This document shows, piece after piece, positions 17,250 through 25,960 of a stretch of DNA of 64,000 nt. The stretch spans positions 1 to 64,000 of the forward strand of contig QHRD01000003.1 of NCBI GenBank assembly GCA_003220005.1, given 5' to 3'. A program made the position numbers and the translations under genes. This stretch comes from Verrucomicrobiota bacterium. GTDB lineage: Bacteria > Verrucomicrobiota > Verrucomicrobiia > Chthoniobacterales > UBA10450. The notes under the pieces are model-generated. The model was not told the origin of the DNA and searched no databases. It saw only the letters and a program-made list of their open reading frames with translations. The stretch's first letter is position 1; each line of letters opens with the position of its first letter.

Positions 17250-17281
17250 CGTTGAACGTTGAACGTTGAACGTTGAACGTT
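17250..17281. repeat. Heptanucleotide array (CGTTGAA x4) directly upstream of pheS
   Basis: Four head-to-tail copies of CGTTGAA (17250-17277) are followed by a partial unit. The array occupies the place of the pheS ribosome binding site. The unit resembles those at 48781-48867 in the nuo operon. Confidence 0.8.
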
Positions 17282-17299
17282 CAATTTAAAGTTGTCGCT

Positions 17300-17381
17300 G
17301 TAGCGGCGCTCTGTGAGCGCCGATGGCTAGATGGATGCTAGATGGATGCCAGCGGTTTCGGGGGTCACAGACCGCCGCTAC
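17300..17381. repeat. BIME-like element between rplT and pheS
   Basis: GTAG plus stem CGGCGCTC/GAGCGCCG with loop TGT lies at 17300-17322. The mirror copy, CGGGGGTC/GACCGCCG with loop ACA followed by CTAC, ends at 17381. The spacer holds an 11-bp direct repeat (CTAGATGGATG twice). Confidence 0.78.
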
Positions 17382-17389
17382 AGAAGAAG

Positions 17390-17767
17390 CTAGGCTGCCT
17401 TTTTGTTCTTCTTCTCCAGGGCGTGCTTCGCCTGATTGGCAATTGATTTGAATGTGGCTTCGTCTGTGACGGCTAGCTCAGCGAGAATTTTACGATCCAA
17501 GCCAATACCGGCAGCTTTAAGTCCTTCTGCAAAACGACTGTAGGTCATCCCATTCGCACGGGCAGCGGCATTGAGCCGCTGAATCCAGAGATAACGAAAC
17601 GTGCGTTTGCGCGTTTTGCGGTCGCGATAAGCCCAATACTGGGCTTTCATGATCGCGTCTTTCGCGTAGCGGAAAAGTTTTGAACGGCGTCCGCGGTAGC
17701 CTTTGGCTTTTTTTAAGATTCGTTTGCGGCGCGCCCGGCTTGCCGGGGCATTCGTGGCTCTTGGCAT
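17390..17767 (-). CDS. rplT: 50S ribosomal protein L20
   Basis: This 125-residue basic ribosomal protein is needed for early assembly of the large subunit. The N-terminal extension (MPRATNAPASRARRKRILKKA) and the conserved KGYRGRRSKLFRYAKDAIMKAQYWAYRDRK are diagnostic. The C-terminal globular part (LNAAARANGMTYSRFAEGLKAAGIGLDRKILAELA) is normal, with a Lys-rich tail. It is first in the rplT-pheS-pheT order. L20 often represses its own operon through its leader RNA, and the leader here is structured. Confidence 0.97.
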   Translation of the reverse strand: MPRATNAPASRARRKRILKKAKGYRGRRSKLFRYAKDAIMKAQYWAYRDRKTRKRTFRYLWIQRLNAAARANGMTYSRFAEGLKAAGIGLDRKILAELAVTDEATFKSIANQAKHALEKKNKKAA

Positions 17768-17776
17768 GATTATTCT

Positions 17777-17796
17777 GCCTCGAATCGCTTCGAGGC
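17777..17796 (-). promoter_or_regulatory. Hairpin that hides the rplT ribosome binding site
   Basis: An uninterrupted 8-bp stem GCCTCGAA/TTCGAGGC with loop GCGA ends nine bases before the rplT ATG. The only Shine-Dalgarno-like GAGG lies in the 3' arm, so pairing would block initiation. This fits translational control, possibly by L20 itself (inference). Confidence 0.55.
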
Positions 17797-17855
17797 CCCT
17801 CGTTCAGCGAGCTGTTGTTCCATTTGTCGATCTTCGCGACCTCACTCGCTGATTG

Positions 17856-17957
17856 GCCCAGCTACTTCGACCAACTCAGTGGCCTCTTCAAGTGATCACC
17901 GTTTTTAAACGTTCGCCTACCCCTGTCCTTTGATCGAATTAGTTGAAGTAGCTGGGC
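17856..17957 (-). promoter_or_regulatory. Large inverted repeat in the rplT leader
   Basis: GCCCAGCTACTTC (17856-17868) pairs with GAAGTAGCTGGGC (17945-17957), and an adjoining AACT/AGTT extends the stem after a 4-base bulge. The enclosed region holds a small CGTTT/AAACG hairpin. It lies 90-190 bp upstream of rplT with no ORF. A long leader fold or a transposon-derived palindrome are the options. The remainder of the rplT-cyclase gap (17958-18095) shows only TTTTAACG repeats near 18054. Confidence 0.5.
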
Positions 17958-18095
17958 AGGTGCGCAGATCGAGAGCGAGAAAAGTAGGCGCACCGGAATA
18001 AAAGACAAATGAAAATCCAAAGTATGATGTCGAAAATGCTATTTTATTCTTCAACTTTTTAACGTTTTAACGTTTTAGTGCTACATTCCGCGCAC

Positions 18096-20201
18096 ATGCC
18101 CTGGCTTGGTCGTCATCGGTTGTTGGTCCTCGGGATGATTTGTGTTTTTTGGACCGGATTGATTTTTCTCGGCCACTTTTTTCCGAGGACGCCGTTTCTT
18201 TCGGCGCCGTGGCGCGGCGAACAAGGCTTCGAGGATTTGCTGCGGCAGGAAGGGCGAAAAACGGCGCCGCCTCGAGATTTCGTGTTTCTGGGGCTTGATC
18301 AAAGCACATTGCAATTGCCGCCGCTGACGCCTGAAGAGATCGCCGGCAATCGAGCGTTCGAACTGATGACAGCGCGGTCATTTCCGTGGTCCCGCGAAGT
18401 CTGGGCCGTTTTGCTAGACCGGCTGTTTGCGGCGGGCGCGCGCCTGGTCGTCTTCGATTTGCTTTTTAATCCGCCGAACGATGGCGATCCGCAATTTCAC
18501 GCCGCGCTCGATCGTTACTACGACAAAGTCGTCCTCGGCGCGAATTTCGATATGGAACATGGCGCGCAGGAGGTTACGCCAAACGATGTGCTGATTCCGC
18601 CGCCGCAACTGCTCGATGACCGGGTCGGCTACGTGAATTTCTGGCCCGATACGATTGACGGAAAAACTCGCGCTGCGGTTTATCAGGTTACGGACCGCCA
18701 GCTCGCGGGTTTGCCGCCGCACCCAAGCGAAGAAGTTTATGAATCTCTTGCCTCGCGCGCTCTAGCCAAAATCGGCCACGGAAATGACGTGCCGCGTGAT
18801 TTTCGTGGTCACATGATCCGTTTCACCGATCCGGAAGCGTTCGAAGCGCATCCGCTGTATGAGGTTTTCGATCCCAAACTCTGGCATGCGAATTACGCCG
18901 ACGGCGCGTTTTTTAAGGACAAGATAGTCATGATGGGACCGTCTGCGCAGGTGATGCACGACGTAGTCGATACGCCGCTCAGCCCAGCTACCTTGGGCCC
19001 GGTGGTTCATTTACAGGCGATGGCTGCCGCATTGGGCCATGAATTTCTTCGTGCGACGCCGCCGAAAGTTGAGCTGGCACTCGTGGCGGCGGCGGGGCTC
19101 ATTGCGTGGTCGCTCGTCTCGTTTCTGCGCAAGCCGTTGCTTTGCGTTGGGGGGCTCATTGTAATCATAGCCGCATATCTTGGAACGGCCCGATTGTTTT
19201 ACGATACGACCGGGCTGCTGCTGCTCACGGTGCCCGTACTGGCCGCCCTCTCGCTGAGTGGATCGTTTTCGCTCGGTTTCGAATACGCCCTGGAGCGGCT
19301 GGAGAAAGTGCGCACCCGGCGCACATTGGAACGCTACGTCTCGAAAAACCTGGTCAAGGAAGTCTTGGACAATCCGGACAGCTACTACAGCACACTTCGC
19401 GGCGCGCGCGTGCCTGTCACGATTCTATTCTCGGACTTGATCGGGTTCACCACGTTGTCGGAGAAGGCCGATCCTGAAGCGTTAGTCGCGCAGCTCAATG
19501 AGCATCTCACGCAAATGACTTCCGTCGTTTTCAGCAACGGTGGTACGCTCGATAAATTCATTGGCGACGCGATCATGGCGGTATGGGGGAATGTGCGCAG
19601 TCTTGGCGTGGCGCAGGATGCGAAAAATTGTGCACGCGCGGCGCTGGGCATGCGGCGAGAACTGAGAGAGCTCAATCAACAATGGCGTGATCAAGGTCGC
19701 ATGGGACTGGGCATGGGGATCGGCATCAATCAAGGCGAAGTGATTGTTGGCAATATTGGTTCGCAGGAGCGAATGGACCCCACAGTTATTGGCGACTCGG
19801 TTAACCTGGCATCGCGGCTTGAAGGTCTCACGCGTATTTATGGCGTCGATATTTTGCTTGGCGCGAGCGCCGCCGAATTGGTGCGCGACGAATTTCATCT
19901 GCGCTCAATTGCCCGGGTGCAGGTGAAAGGCAAAAGCAAACCGGTGGACGTCTTCACGCTTATCGGGGCTCGAAATGAAGAGGTCGATCCGCAACTCCTG
20001 AAGTGGCTCGAGTCTTACGAAGAAGGGTTCGACAAATTCCGCACACGCGATTTTATCCAGGCAAAAATTCTGTTCTCGCGCTTTCTCGAATTCTATCCGG
20101 AGGATCTGTTGGCCAAGATGTATCTCGATCGCGCGCTCGAATATGAACAAGCTCCGCCCGACGAAGCGTGGGAAGCTGTGGAAGTCTTCAAGAAAAAATA
20201 A
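18096..20201 (+). CDS. CHASE2-sensor adenylate/guanylate cyclase
   Basis: This membrane signalling protein has about 700 residues. After an N-terminal span (LLVLGMICVFWTGLIFLGHF) comes a periplasmic CHASE2 domain (about 35-310), including ARLVVFDLLFNPP and FKDKIVMMGPSA. Three closely spaced membrane helices follow (about 325-400). The class III cyclase domain (about 430-610) keeps the metal-binding aspartates in ILFSDLIGFTTLS and KFIGDAIMAVWG, and also GINQGEVIVGNIGS. The C-terminus has a short TPR-like helical extension. It should convert an extracytoplasmic signal into cyclic nucleotide. The longest frame starts at 18078, but MPWLGRHR at 18096 begins closest to the membrane span. It is divergent from rplT. 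Confidence 0.9.
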   Translation: MPWLGRHRLLVLGMICVFWTGLIFLGHFFPRTPFLSAPWRGEQGFEDLLRQEGRKTAPPRDFVFLGLDQSTLQLPPLTPEEIAGNRAFELMTARSFPWSREVWAVLLDRLFAAGARLVVFDLLFNPPNDGDPQFHAALDRYYDKVVLGANFDMEHGAQEVTPNDVLIPPPQLLDDRVGYVNFWPDTIDGKTRAAVYQVTDRQLAGLPPHPSEEVYESLASRALAKIGHGNDVPRDFRGHMIRFTDPEAFEAHPLYEVFDPKLWHANYADGAFFKDKIVMMGPSAQVMHDVVDTPLSPATLGPVVHLQAMAAALGHEFLRATPPKVELALVAAAGLIAWSLVSFLRKPLLCVGGLIVIIAAYLGTARLFYDTTGLLLLTVPVLAALSLSGSFSLGFEYALERLEKVRTRRTLERYVSKNLVKEVLDNPDSYYSTLRGARVPVTILFSDLIGFTTLSEKADPEALVAQLNEHLTQMTSVVFSNGGTLDKFIGDAIMAVWGNVRSLGVAQDAKNCARAALGMRRELRELNQQWRDQGRMGLGMGIGINQGEVIVGNIGSQERMDPTVIGDSVNLASRLEGLTRIYGVDILLGASAAELVRDEFHLRSIARVQVKGKSKPVDVFTLIGARNEEVDPQLLKWLESYEEGFDKFRTRDFIQAKILFSRFLEFYPEDLLAKMYLDRALEYEQAPPDEAWEAVEVFKKK

Positions 20202-20370
20202 CGATTCATCTGCAGACGCGCCAATCGCAAAGGAGCTCACAATCTTGCGATGCGTTGCACCAGTTCATTGCGTGACTGTTACCCCGTCTGATCGTCTGCA
20301 TACGGTTAATGGATCTTCATTCGTAGTTCGTTAGGAAATCGGTTCAGTAAGGCCGCGTTTTCGCTGCTCA

Positions 20371-20430
20371 AAAAAATTCCAAAAAAATCTAAAAAAAAGC
20401 TTGCCACCATCCCTGCCCTTCGTTTAGACG
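20371..20430 (+). promoter_or_regulatory. Upstream promoter of the TonB receptor gene, with A-tracts
   Basis: Two A-tracts end in AAAAAAAAGC, followed by a -35-like TTGCCA (20401-20406), an 18-base gap and TAGACG (20425-20430). The layout is repeated almost exactly 87 bp downstream. The preceding part of the gap (20202-20370) shows no gene, only a GCAGACG/CGTCTGC long-range inverted pair. Confidence 0.45.
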
Positions 20431-20464
20431 AGAGGCTGGCGGACAAAAAGGCCTGTTTAAGCGT

Positions 20465-20516
20465 TCAAAAAAAATTGAAAAAAAAGCTTGTCAGGCTTTG
20501 GAAAGTTTAATAAACG
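20465..20516 (+). promoter_or_regulatory. Downstream promoter of the TonB receptor gene
   Basis: A-tracts flanking ATTG end in AAAAAAAAGC, then TTGTCA (20488-20493), a 17-base gap and TAAACG (20511-20516). Transcription would start near 20522, leaving a leader of about 30 bases. The start ATG at 20552 has GGAG six bases upstream. Confidence 0.55.
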
Positions 20517-20551
20517 CCACCTTAGACCTAACCAAACCAATGGAGAAACTA

Positions 20552-23500
20552 ATGATAAAGAACGTGCTAAATAAACTCGGATTCGTGCGCGTCGCACTCG
20601 TGGCGGGCGCCGGATTTCCATTCATTATAGCAACGAACGGATTTGCTCAGGCGCCACCACCGCCGCCACCAGCGGGCGGTGCTGCACCTGCTGCAGAGGT
20701 TGAGCGAGTAATCGTGACCGGATCGTTGATTCCGACTGCAGAAGAAGTTGGTCCAAATCCGGTGTTCAGCTTGAACCGCGACCTGATTAACAAATCAGGC
20801 ACCGGCACCACCACGGAACAGCTGCTCCAGAGGCAGCCGATCATGAATGGGTCCAATGTCCCGGTTAACAATAACGGAACAGGCCAGTCTGGTCCAACCG
20901 GTACTGCCGCGATCGCGCTGCACGGCTTGGATCCTGGCGCCACGCTGGTGCTACTCGACCGCCGCCGCGTTGCGCCGTTTCCGGGAGCGGCCAACTCCGG
21001 GTACGCTTTCGTTGATCTAACTTCGATCCCGATCACCGCGACACAGAGCATCGACATCCTGAAAGACGGCGCTTCGACCACCTACGGTGCGGACGCGGTT
21101 GCGGGCGTGGTGAACTTTAACCTGTACAAGGACTATCGTGGCGCGCAGGTGACCATCCAGTATGGCGACTCGGCCACCGGCAACGCAACAGGAAACGGAT
21201 CAGACGACGCCGAGTACAGAGGCGACCTTCTCTTTGGAGTGGGCAACGACACAACCAGTATCACTGGCGACATCTTCTATTACAAACATCACGACATGTT
21301 CAACCATGATCGGCAGAACTCGCTTAACCCGCCGTTCCTGAGTTCGAACTCGGTGCCGTGGAACCTTCAGTTGCAAACGGCGGCCATCGAAGCAACGGGC
21401 GTCGTTCTGCCGCCGAACCTGGCATCGAGAACGACAATTTACGGTACGCCTCCGGACTTTTCCAATGGATTGAGCCCGACGAGCGATTATATCTACTTCC
21501 AAAACCGTGTCAGATCGTCCACTGGCATTCTTCCTGGGTTTAACTTCAACCTGTATTCGAGCTCGTGGCCGCGACAGGAGCGCTGGGGTGGTTATGGGGC
21601 TTTCGAGCACAAAATCTGCGACGATCAGTTGCGGCTATTTGGCGATTTCTATTATGTAGAAGCCAAAACGCACGATGAACTTGCGCCAGACGCTACGGGC
21701 AGTTTCATCACGCCTGGTTCCCCGACGCGCTACATTCCGCCCAATCATCCGTTCCCGGATCCAAACAACCCGCCGTATGGCGGTTTCACCCCTGCGCAAG
21801 TTGGGATGCCTGCGGACGCGTTCAATCCGTTCAACCCGTTCGAGCAGATCATCACAGGCGGCACTCGGGCGCGCTTATTCGATTTTGGCAACCGCCAATT
21901 CGACAACGAAAATGTCGCCGAGCGTTTCACGGTCGGTGTAAAAGGCGACAAGCTGTTTAACGGAACATGGGGCTACGATGGTGCGTTCATGTACAGCCAG
22001 ATCACGCAGTATTCGCGGGCCATAGTTAGTGATGGTGGGCGGGTCAACCGGATTTTGAACGCGAACGACTCGCTGTTTGATCCCACATCGAGTGACTTTA
22101 TCGGGCAGACGATTCCGTACAATCCGTTTGGGGATACACAGCACGTGGTGGACCCGAACAATACTCCGCTGGTTGCCTTTGCGACGCAGAACAACAAGGG
22201 CTGGGCCACGTCCAAGCTTGCAACGCTGGACATGAACATTTACACTACCGACCTGTTCGATTTGCCGGCAGGCGGCGTGGGTCTGGCTTTTGGCGGCTCG
22301 TTTAACCGTGAAAGCTACAACGTCCAGGTGGACGACCAGACCCGCATCGAAAACGGTATACCGAATATTGCGGCCGGGCGCAAATCGTGGGGGATTTATG
22401 CGGAAACGCTCATTCCGATTTTCAGCCCGAAGTGGAACATACCAGGCTTTCACTCACTGGAATTGTCGGCCGGTGTCCGGTACGACGAGTGGCTGAACAA
22501 CGATACCAATGCGGCGGTGCCCAAGTTTGGGCTTCGCTGGCAGCCGTTCGACGAGAGCCTGACTATTCGCAGCACCTGGGGTGAAGGCTTCCTTGAGCCG
22601 TCGATGGTGCAGTTGTACGGGCCTAAACGATTCCTTCTGGCGCCAATTGGGGGTACTACATGTGCTCCTGTGGCGGTGTTTGGTCCTTGCGGGAGCCCTG
22701 GCAACCCAGTCGTGGACGTGACCAATCCGGAAGAAACCGTCGAGCAGCTTCCCAACAGAGACCTCCACCCGGAACATGATCGTACCTGGACTGCAGGCGT
22801 CGTTTATACGCCAAAGTGGATTCCTTCCAAGTTTGGGACATTGACGTTGACGGCGGATTTATGGGATGTCGAGCGCTCTGGGGTTGCGATGTTCTTCGCT
22901 CCTACCTCGATCCTTGACACATACAACGCCGCCGGTTTTCCGTTGAGCCTGGCAGTCATATCGCCCAACCAGCCGAGGATTGGGAATCCACCGCAGGTGC
23001 TGTTTGACCAACAAGGCAACCTCGCCGGGGTTTCAACCCCTTATACTAACGGCGGACGTGTCCGGGCGAACGGTGTTGACCTCGGTCTTCAGTGGCAAGG
23101 TCCAGATTGGCCGTTCGGTACATTGTCGCTCTTAGCCCGGTGGACTTATCTGAACGAGTTCGTGGTCAACTACCCGCAACAAAGGCCGTACCAAGTAGCC
23201 GGCAGATCCAGTTCCGAGTGGTATATTGGCAGCTTTTTCGGAGACGCAACTAATCCCCAAGCCTGGTTGAAATGGAGAGGGGACACCACGCTCGACTGGA
23301 CGTGGCACAACTGGGATATGAACTGGACTTGGCATTTCCTGGATGGATACAATGAGCAGCTCTTCGCCCTACGGTTGGATGGTTTCAATAAGGACCACTT
23401 TGTGCATCCTACTAACTTTATAGATGCGCAGCTCTCCTACACCCTGATCTTCACGCCTCCGGTAGAAGCAGCGCCGGTGCCTGGATATTCCAAGGGCGGC

Positions 23501-23728
23501 AAGGAAGTGGCAGGCAAGGAGAAGGAAACGCCACCGGTTCCTTACGTCATGCCTTGCTGGAAGAATATCCTTAACAACACCACGTTCACCGTTGGTGTGC
23601 AAAACATCTTCGATCAATCGCCCCCATACGCGCAGGGAATCGAGTTTAGTAACTCCATCGGCTACCCCGGTGGTCTCTATGACAACATCGGGCGGTTCTG
23701 GTACGTGAGGATGATCAAGAAGTTCTAA
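20552..23728 (+). CDS. TonB-dependent outer-membrane receptor
   Basis: This outer-membrane active transporter has about 1058 residues. A signal peptide (VALVAGAGFPFIIATNGFAQ) is followed by a proline run and the plug domain, which opens VERVIVTGSLIPTAEEV in the VTGS style common for saccharide or peptide receptors. The plug continues with DILKDGASTTYGADAVAGVVNF. The rest is a 22-strand-type barrel rich in aromatic residues. It ends in a strand with a terminal Phe (RFWYVRMIKKF), as BAM substrates require. I chose ATG 20552 for its GGAG site. The substrate is not predictable: there is no SusD or other partner gene beside it. It has its own promoters and terminator. Confidence 0.93.
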   Translation: MIKNVLNKLGFVRVALVAGAGFPFIIATNGFAQAPPPPPPAGGAAPAAEVERVIVTGSLIPTAEEVGPNPVFSLNRDLINKSGTGTTTEQLLQRQPIMNGSNVPVNNNGTGQSGPTGTAAIALHGLDPGATLVLLDRRRVAPFPGAANSGYAFVDLTSIPITATQSIDILKDGASTTYGADAVAGVVNFNLYKDYRGAQVTIQYGDSATGNATGNGSDDAEYRGDLLFGVGNDTTSITGDIFYYKHHDMFNHDRQNSLNPPFLSSNSVPWNLQLQTAAIEATGVVLPPNLASRTTIYGTPPDFSNGLSPTSDYIYFQNRVRSSTGILPGFNFNLYSSSWPRQERWGGYGAFEHKICDDQLRLFGDFYYVEAKTHDELAPDATGSFITPGSPTRYIPPNHPFPDPNNPPYGGFTPAQVGMPADAFNPFNPFEQIITGGTRARLFDFGNRQFDNENVAERFTVGVKGDKLFNGTWGYDGAFMYSQITQYSRAIVSDGGRVNRILNANDSLFDPTSSDFIGQTIPYNPFGDTQHVVDPNNTPLVAFATQNNKGWATSKLATLDMNIYTTDLFDLPAGGVGLAFGGSFNRESYNVQVDDQTRIENGIPNIAAGRKSWGIYAETLIPIFSPKWNIPGFHSLELSAGVRYDEWLNNDTNAAVPKFGLRWQPFDESLTIRSTWGEGFLEPSMVQLYGPKRFLLAPIGGTTCAPVAVFGPCGSPGNPVVDVTNPEETVEQLPNRDLHPEHDRTWTAGVVYTPKWIPSKFGTLTLTADLWDVERSGVAMFFAPTSILDTYNAAGFPLSLAVISPNQPRIGNPPQVLFDQQGNLAGVSTPYTNGGRVRANGVDLGLQWQGPDWPFGTLSLLARWTYLNEFVVNYPQQRPYQVAGRSSSEWYIGSFFGDATNPQAWLKWRGDTTLDWTWHNWDMNWTWHFLDGYNEQLFALRLDGFNKDHFVHPTNFIDAQLSYTLIFTPPVEAAPVPGYSKGGKEVAGKEKETPPVPYVMPCWKNILNNTTFTVGVQNIFDQSPPYAQGIEFSNSIGYPGGLYDNIGRFWYVRMIKKF

Positions 23729-23750
23729 GCATCGCAGAGCGCAGTTTTAC

Positions 23751-23783
23751 AAAGAGGCAGTCCCGTTCGGGGCTGCCTCTTTT
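23751..23783 (+). terminator. Intrinsic terminator of the TonB receptor gene
   Basis: The stem AGAGGCAG/CTGCCTCT, continued inward by CCCG/CGGG, is followed by TTTT. It lies 23 bp after the stop codon. Confidence 0.85.
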
Positions 23784-23891
23784 GCTGTACGCTGGTTCCC
23801 GCAATCACCGTTAACAGAAAGCGACGAAGACAACGGAAAAAACGTTCAGGCTTCGGAGGAAGCGATTTCGTGTTAGGCTGCGCCGGTCGAT

Positions 23892-25829
23892 TTAGCGCGC
23901 GGCACGCGCGCGAGCCGTGGCGAGGTTGGCGCGGATGCTTTCGCTGTCGGGCGCGAGGCCTTGCGCAATCTCTAATTCGCGAACCGCGTCGGCGTAGCGG
24001 CCGAGGTTGAACAGCGAGATGCCGAGGTTTTCGTGCGCTGAAACAAGCGCGGGTGCCAGCCGCAGCGCGGCTTCGTAGTGCGGCAGAGCATCAGCAAAAC
24101 GACCGACGTGGGCGAGAGCGTTGGCCCAGTTGTATTGGGCATCAGGAAGATTCGGGTCCGCGCGCACTGCCGCCGCGTATTGCGCCAGCGCCTCGTCGGT
24201 CTGACCGAAATTGGCGAGGATGTTAGCAGCGTTATTATGGGCGAGGGCGAAATCGGGGCGGAGCCGGATCGCAGCTTCGTAGCATGCGAGCGCCTCTGCA
24301 TTGCGGCCTTGCTCATGACGCACATTGCCGAGTTCATAATGCGCGTCGGCGAGTGTAGGCAATTGTGCAAGCGCGAGCTCGAATTGCGTAGCGGCTTCGT
24401 CGAGTCGGCCGGCAGCGTCGAGCGCAACGGCGTAGTTATAGTGCACCTTTGGGTAGTTCGGCAGGAAACGCACCGCAGTCTCGTAAGCAGCGAGGGCTTC
24501 GGGGGCGCGCCCCGCGTTAGAGAGCGCGCTGGCCAGCTCACCGTATGGGCGGGGGCTATCCGGTCGCTTCGCGATGTTGTCCTGCCAAATCGAAATGGCA
24601 GAGCGGTAGTCGATGTTGCGCCTCGCGGTGAGCGTGCCGAAGAGGATCGCGATTGCAATGAATACGGCCACGCTGCGACGGCCGAGGATACGCCACACGC
24701 CAGCCACGATGGCGGCGATGATCGCGGCCAGCGGCAAATACATGCGGTGCTCCGCGATGGTTTGTGTCGCAAGTGGCAACACGCTCGAAGTCGGCGCGAG
24801 CAGGAGAAATAACCACGCGCCCAGAAAACCCCACGTCGGGCGCCAGGCGAGCGCAATGAGCGTGGCGCCTAGGAGCGCCAGCAGCAGCGCGGCTTGTGGC
24901 CAGACTTCAGTGAGGGAGTTGTTTGTTACTATGCCGTAGTCGAGCACCAGCGGGGTGGGCCAGAATGCGAGTCGCAGGTAATGTATGAGCGCGCCGCATT
25001 GGGTGAGCAGATAATGCCACGGCGTAATGCCGAGGCCGAAGCCGGCTGTCGCACCGCGATTGCCTGCTTGCGTGACGAGCCAACCGAGTAACAGCCATGT
25101 CGCCGCGAGTCCGCTGTAAAACCATGGCCGCCGACGCAGCGCTTCCCGAAACGTACGGGCGAAAAAAATGCGGTCGTACAGCAGCACGAGCAACGGCGCG
25201 GCATACATCACTTCCTTCGTTGCCATACCGAGCAGGCACGTGATAACGGCAAGCGCGTGCCAGCGCGCGGGTGTACGCGAGTCCACCCCTCGAATCGACG
25301 CGTATAACGTCAATAACAGGAACAATCCCGCAAGCGACTCGGCGCGTTGTGAAATGTAAGTTACCGATTCGGTCTGGAGAGGGTGTAGCGTCCACAGCGC
25401 GGCCACGGCGAACGCGAGCGGGGTCGCGTCGGCCGCGAATTTCGCAGCGAGCGGTCGGGACCGCAACGTCCGGCGCACGACGCCGAACAGTGTTAGCGCG
25501 GCCAACACATGGATTGCAAGATTGAGCGCATGATAGCCGCGGACGTCGGTGCCTCCGAGGGCCCAATTGAGCGCGAAGGAAAAATTGACAAGCGGTCGTC
25601 CCCCTGCTGGCTGACCGCTGTGTGGCGGCGCGAGTGCGATCGGGAGCGCAAGCGTGCGGATCGTCGCGTTTTCTACGATGGCGGGGAGATCATCAAAAAT
25701 AAACGGCCCGCGAAAACTATTGGCCCATGCCACTAGTGCGGCGGCGGTAAGTAGCGCAGCGGCGACGAAGATTCCGGCGCGGCTAGAATCCGGGGGCGAA
25801 CGCAAAATTTTGCCCTTGGCGCGCACCAT
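23892..25829 (-). CDS. TMTC-like membrane protein with C-terminal TPR array
   Basis: This protein has 645 residues. The N-terminal about 400 residues hold around ten membrane helices and motifs of the TMTC/DUF1736 type, including FDDLPAIVENATI, the RPLVNFSFALNWALGG loop and HPLQTESVTYISQRAE. The C-terminal about 230 residues are six to seven TPR units (for example DEAATQFELALAQLPTLADAHYELG). Eukaryotic TMTC proteins are O-mannosyltransferases, and bacterial relatives are thought to be multipass glycosyltransferases. The donor and target here are unknown. It is the most downstream of three such genes on this strand but is separated by gaps, so it is probably transcribed alone. Its GC-rich, Ala-rich composition is somewhat higher than that of its relative at 25961. 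Confidence 0.82.
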   Translation of the reverse strand: MVRAKGKILRSPPDSSRAGIFVAAALLTAAALVAWANSFRGPFIFDDLPAIVENATIRTLALPIALAPPHSGQPAGGRPLVNFSFALNWALGGTDVRGYHALNLAIHVLAALTLFGVVRRTLRSRPLAAKFAADATPLAFAVAALWTLHPLQTESVTYISQRAESLAGLFLLLTLYASIRGVDSRTPARWHALAVITCLLGMATKEVMYAAPLLVLLYDRIFFARTFREALRRRPWFYSGLAATWLLLGWLVTQAGNRGATAGFGLGITPWHYLLTQCGALIHYLRLAFWPTPLVLDYGIVTNNSLTEVWPQAALLLALLGATLIALAWRPTWGFLGAWLFLLLAPTSSVLPLATQTIAEHRMYLPLAAIIAAIVAGVWRILGRRSVAVFIAIAILFGTLTARRNIDYRSAISIWQDNIAKRPDSPRPYGELASALSNAGRAPEALAAYETAVRFLPNYPKVHYNYAVALDAAGRLDEAATQFELALAQLPTLADAHYELGNVRHEQGRNAEALACYEAAIRLRPDFALAHNNAANILANFGQTDEALAQYAAAVRADPNLPDAQYNWANALAHVGRFADALPHYEAALRLAPALVSAHENLGISLFNLGRYADAVRELEIAQGLAPDSESIRANLATARARAAR

Positions 25830-25960
25830 GAACGACCTTCATTATCTCTCGGCTCTTCAGGAAATCACCCTTAAATTTGATAAACAGAATTTGGTTATAA
25901 GTCATACCGATGGCCACGACGCCCCAGGATACAGGCTAGACTGCACAGCGTTTTTGGCGC

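Noticed and set aside
17250-17281. CRISPR-like array upstream of pheS
   Set aside because: Units are 7 bp with no spacers; it is a simple tandem repeat.
20202-20370. Riboswitch (for example cobalamin) upstream of the TonB receptor
   Set aside because: Only a 7-bp long-range inverted pair is visible; no B12-box-like motif, and the region lies upstream of both promoters.
24078-24812. 244-residue plus-strand frame opposite the TPR gene at 23892
   Set aside because: Shadow of an Ala/Arg-rich TPR gene; no domain features and no upstream start signals.
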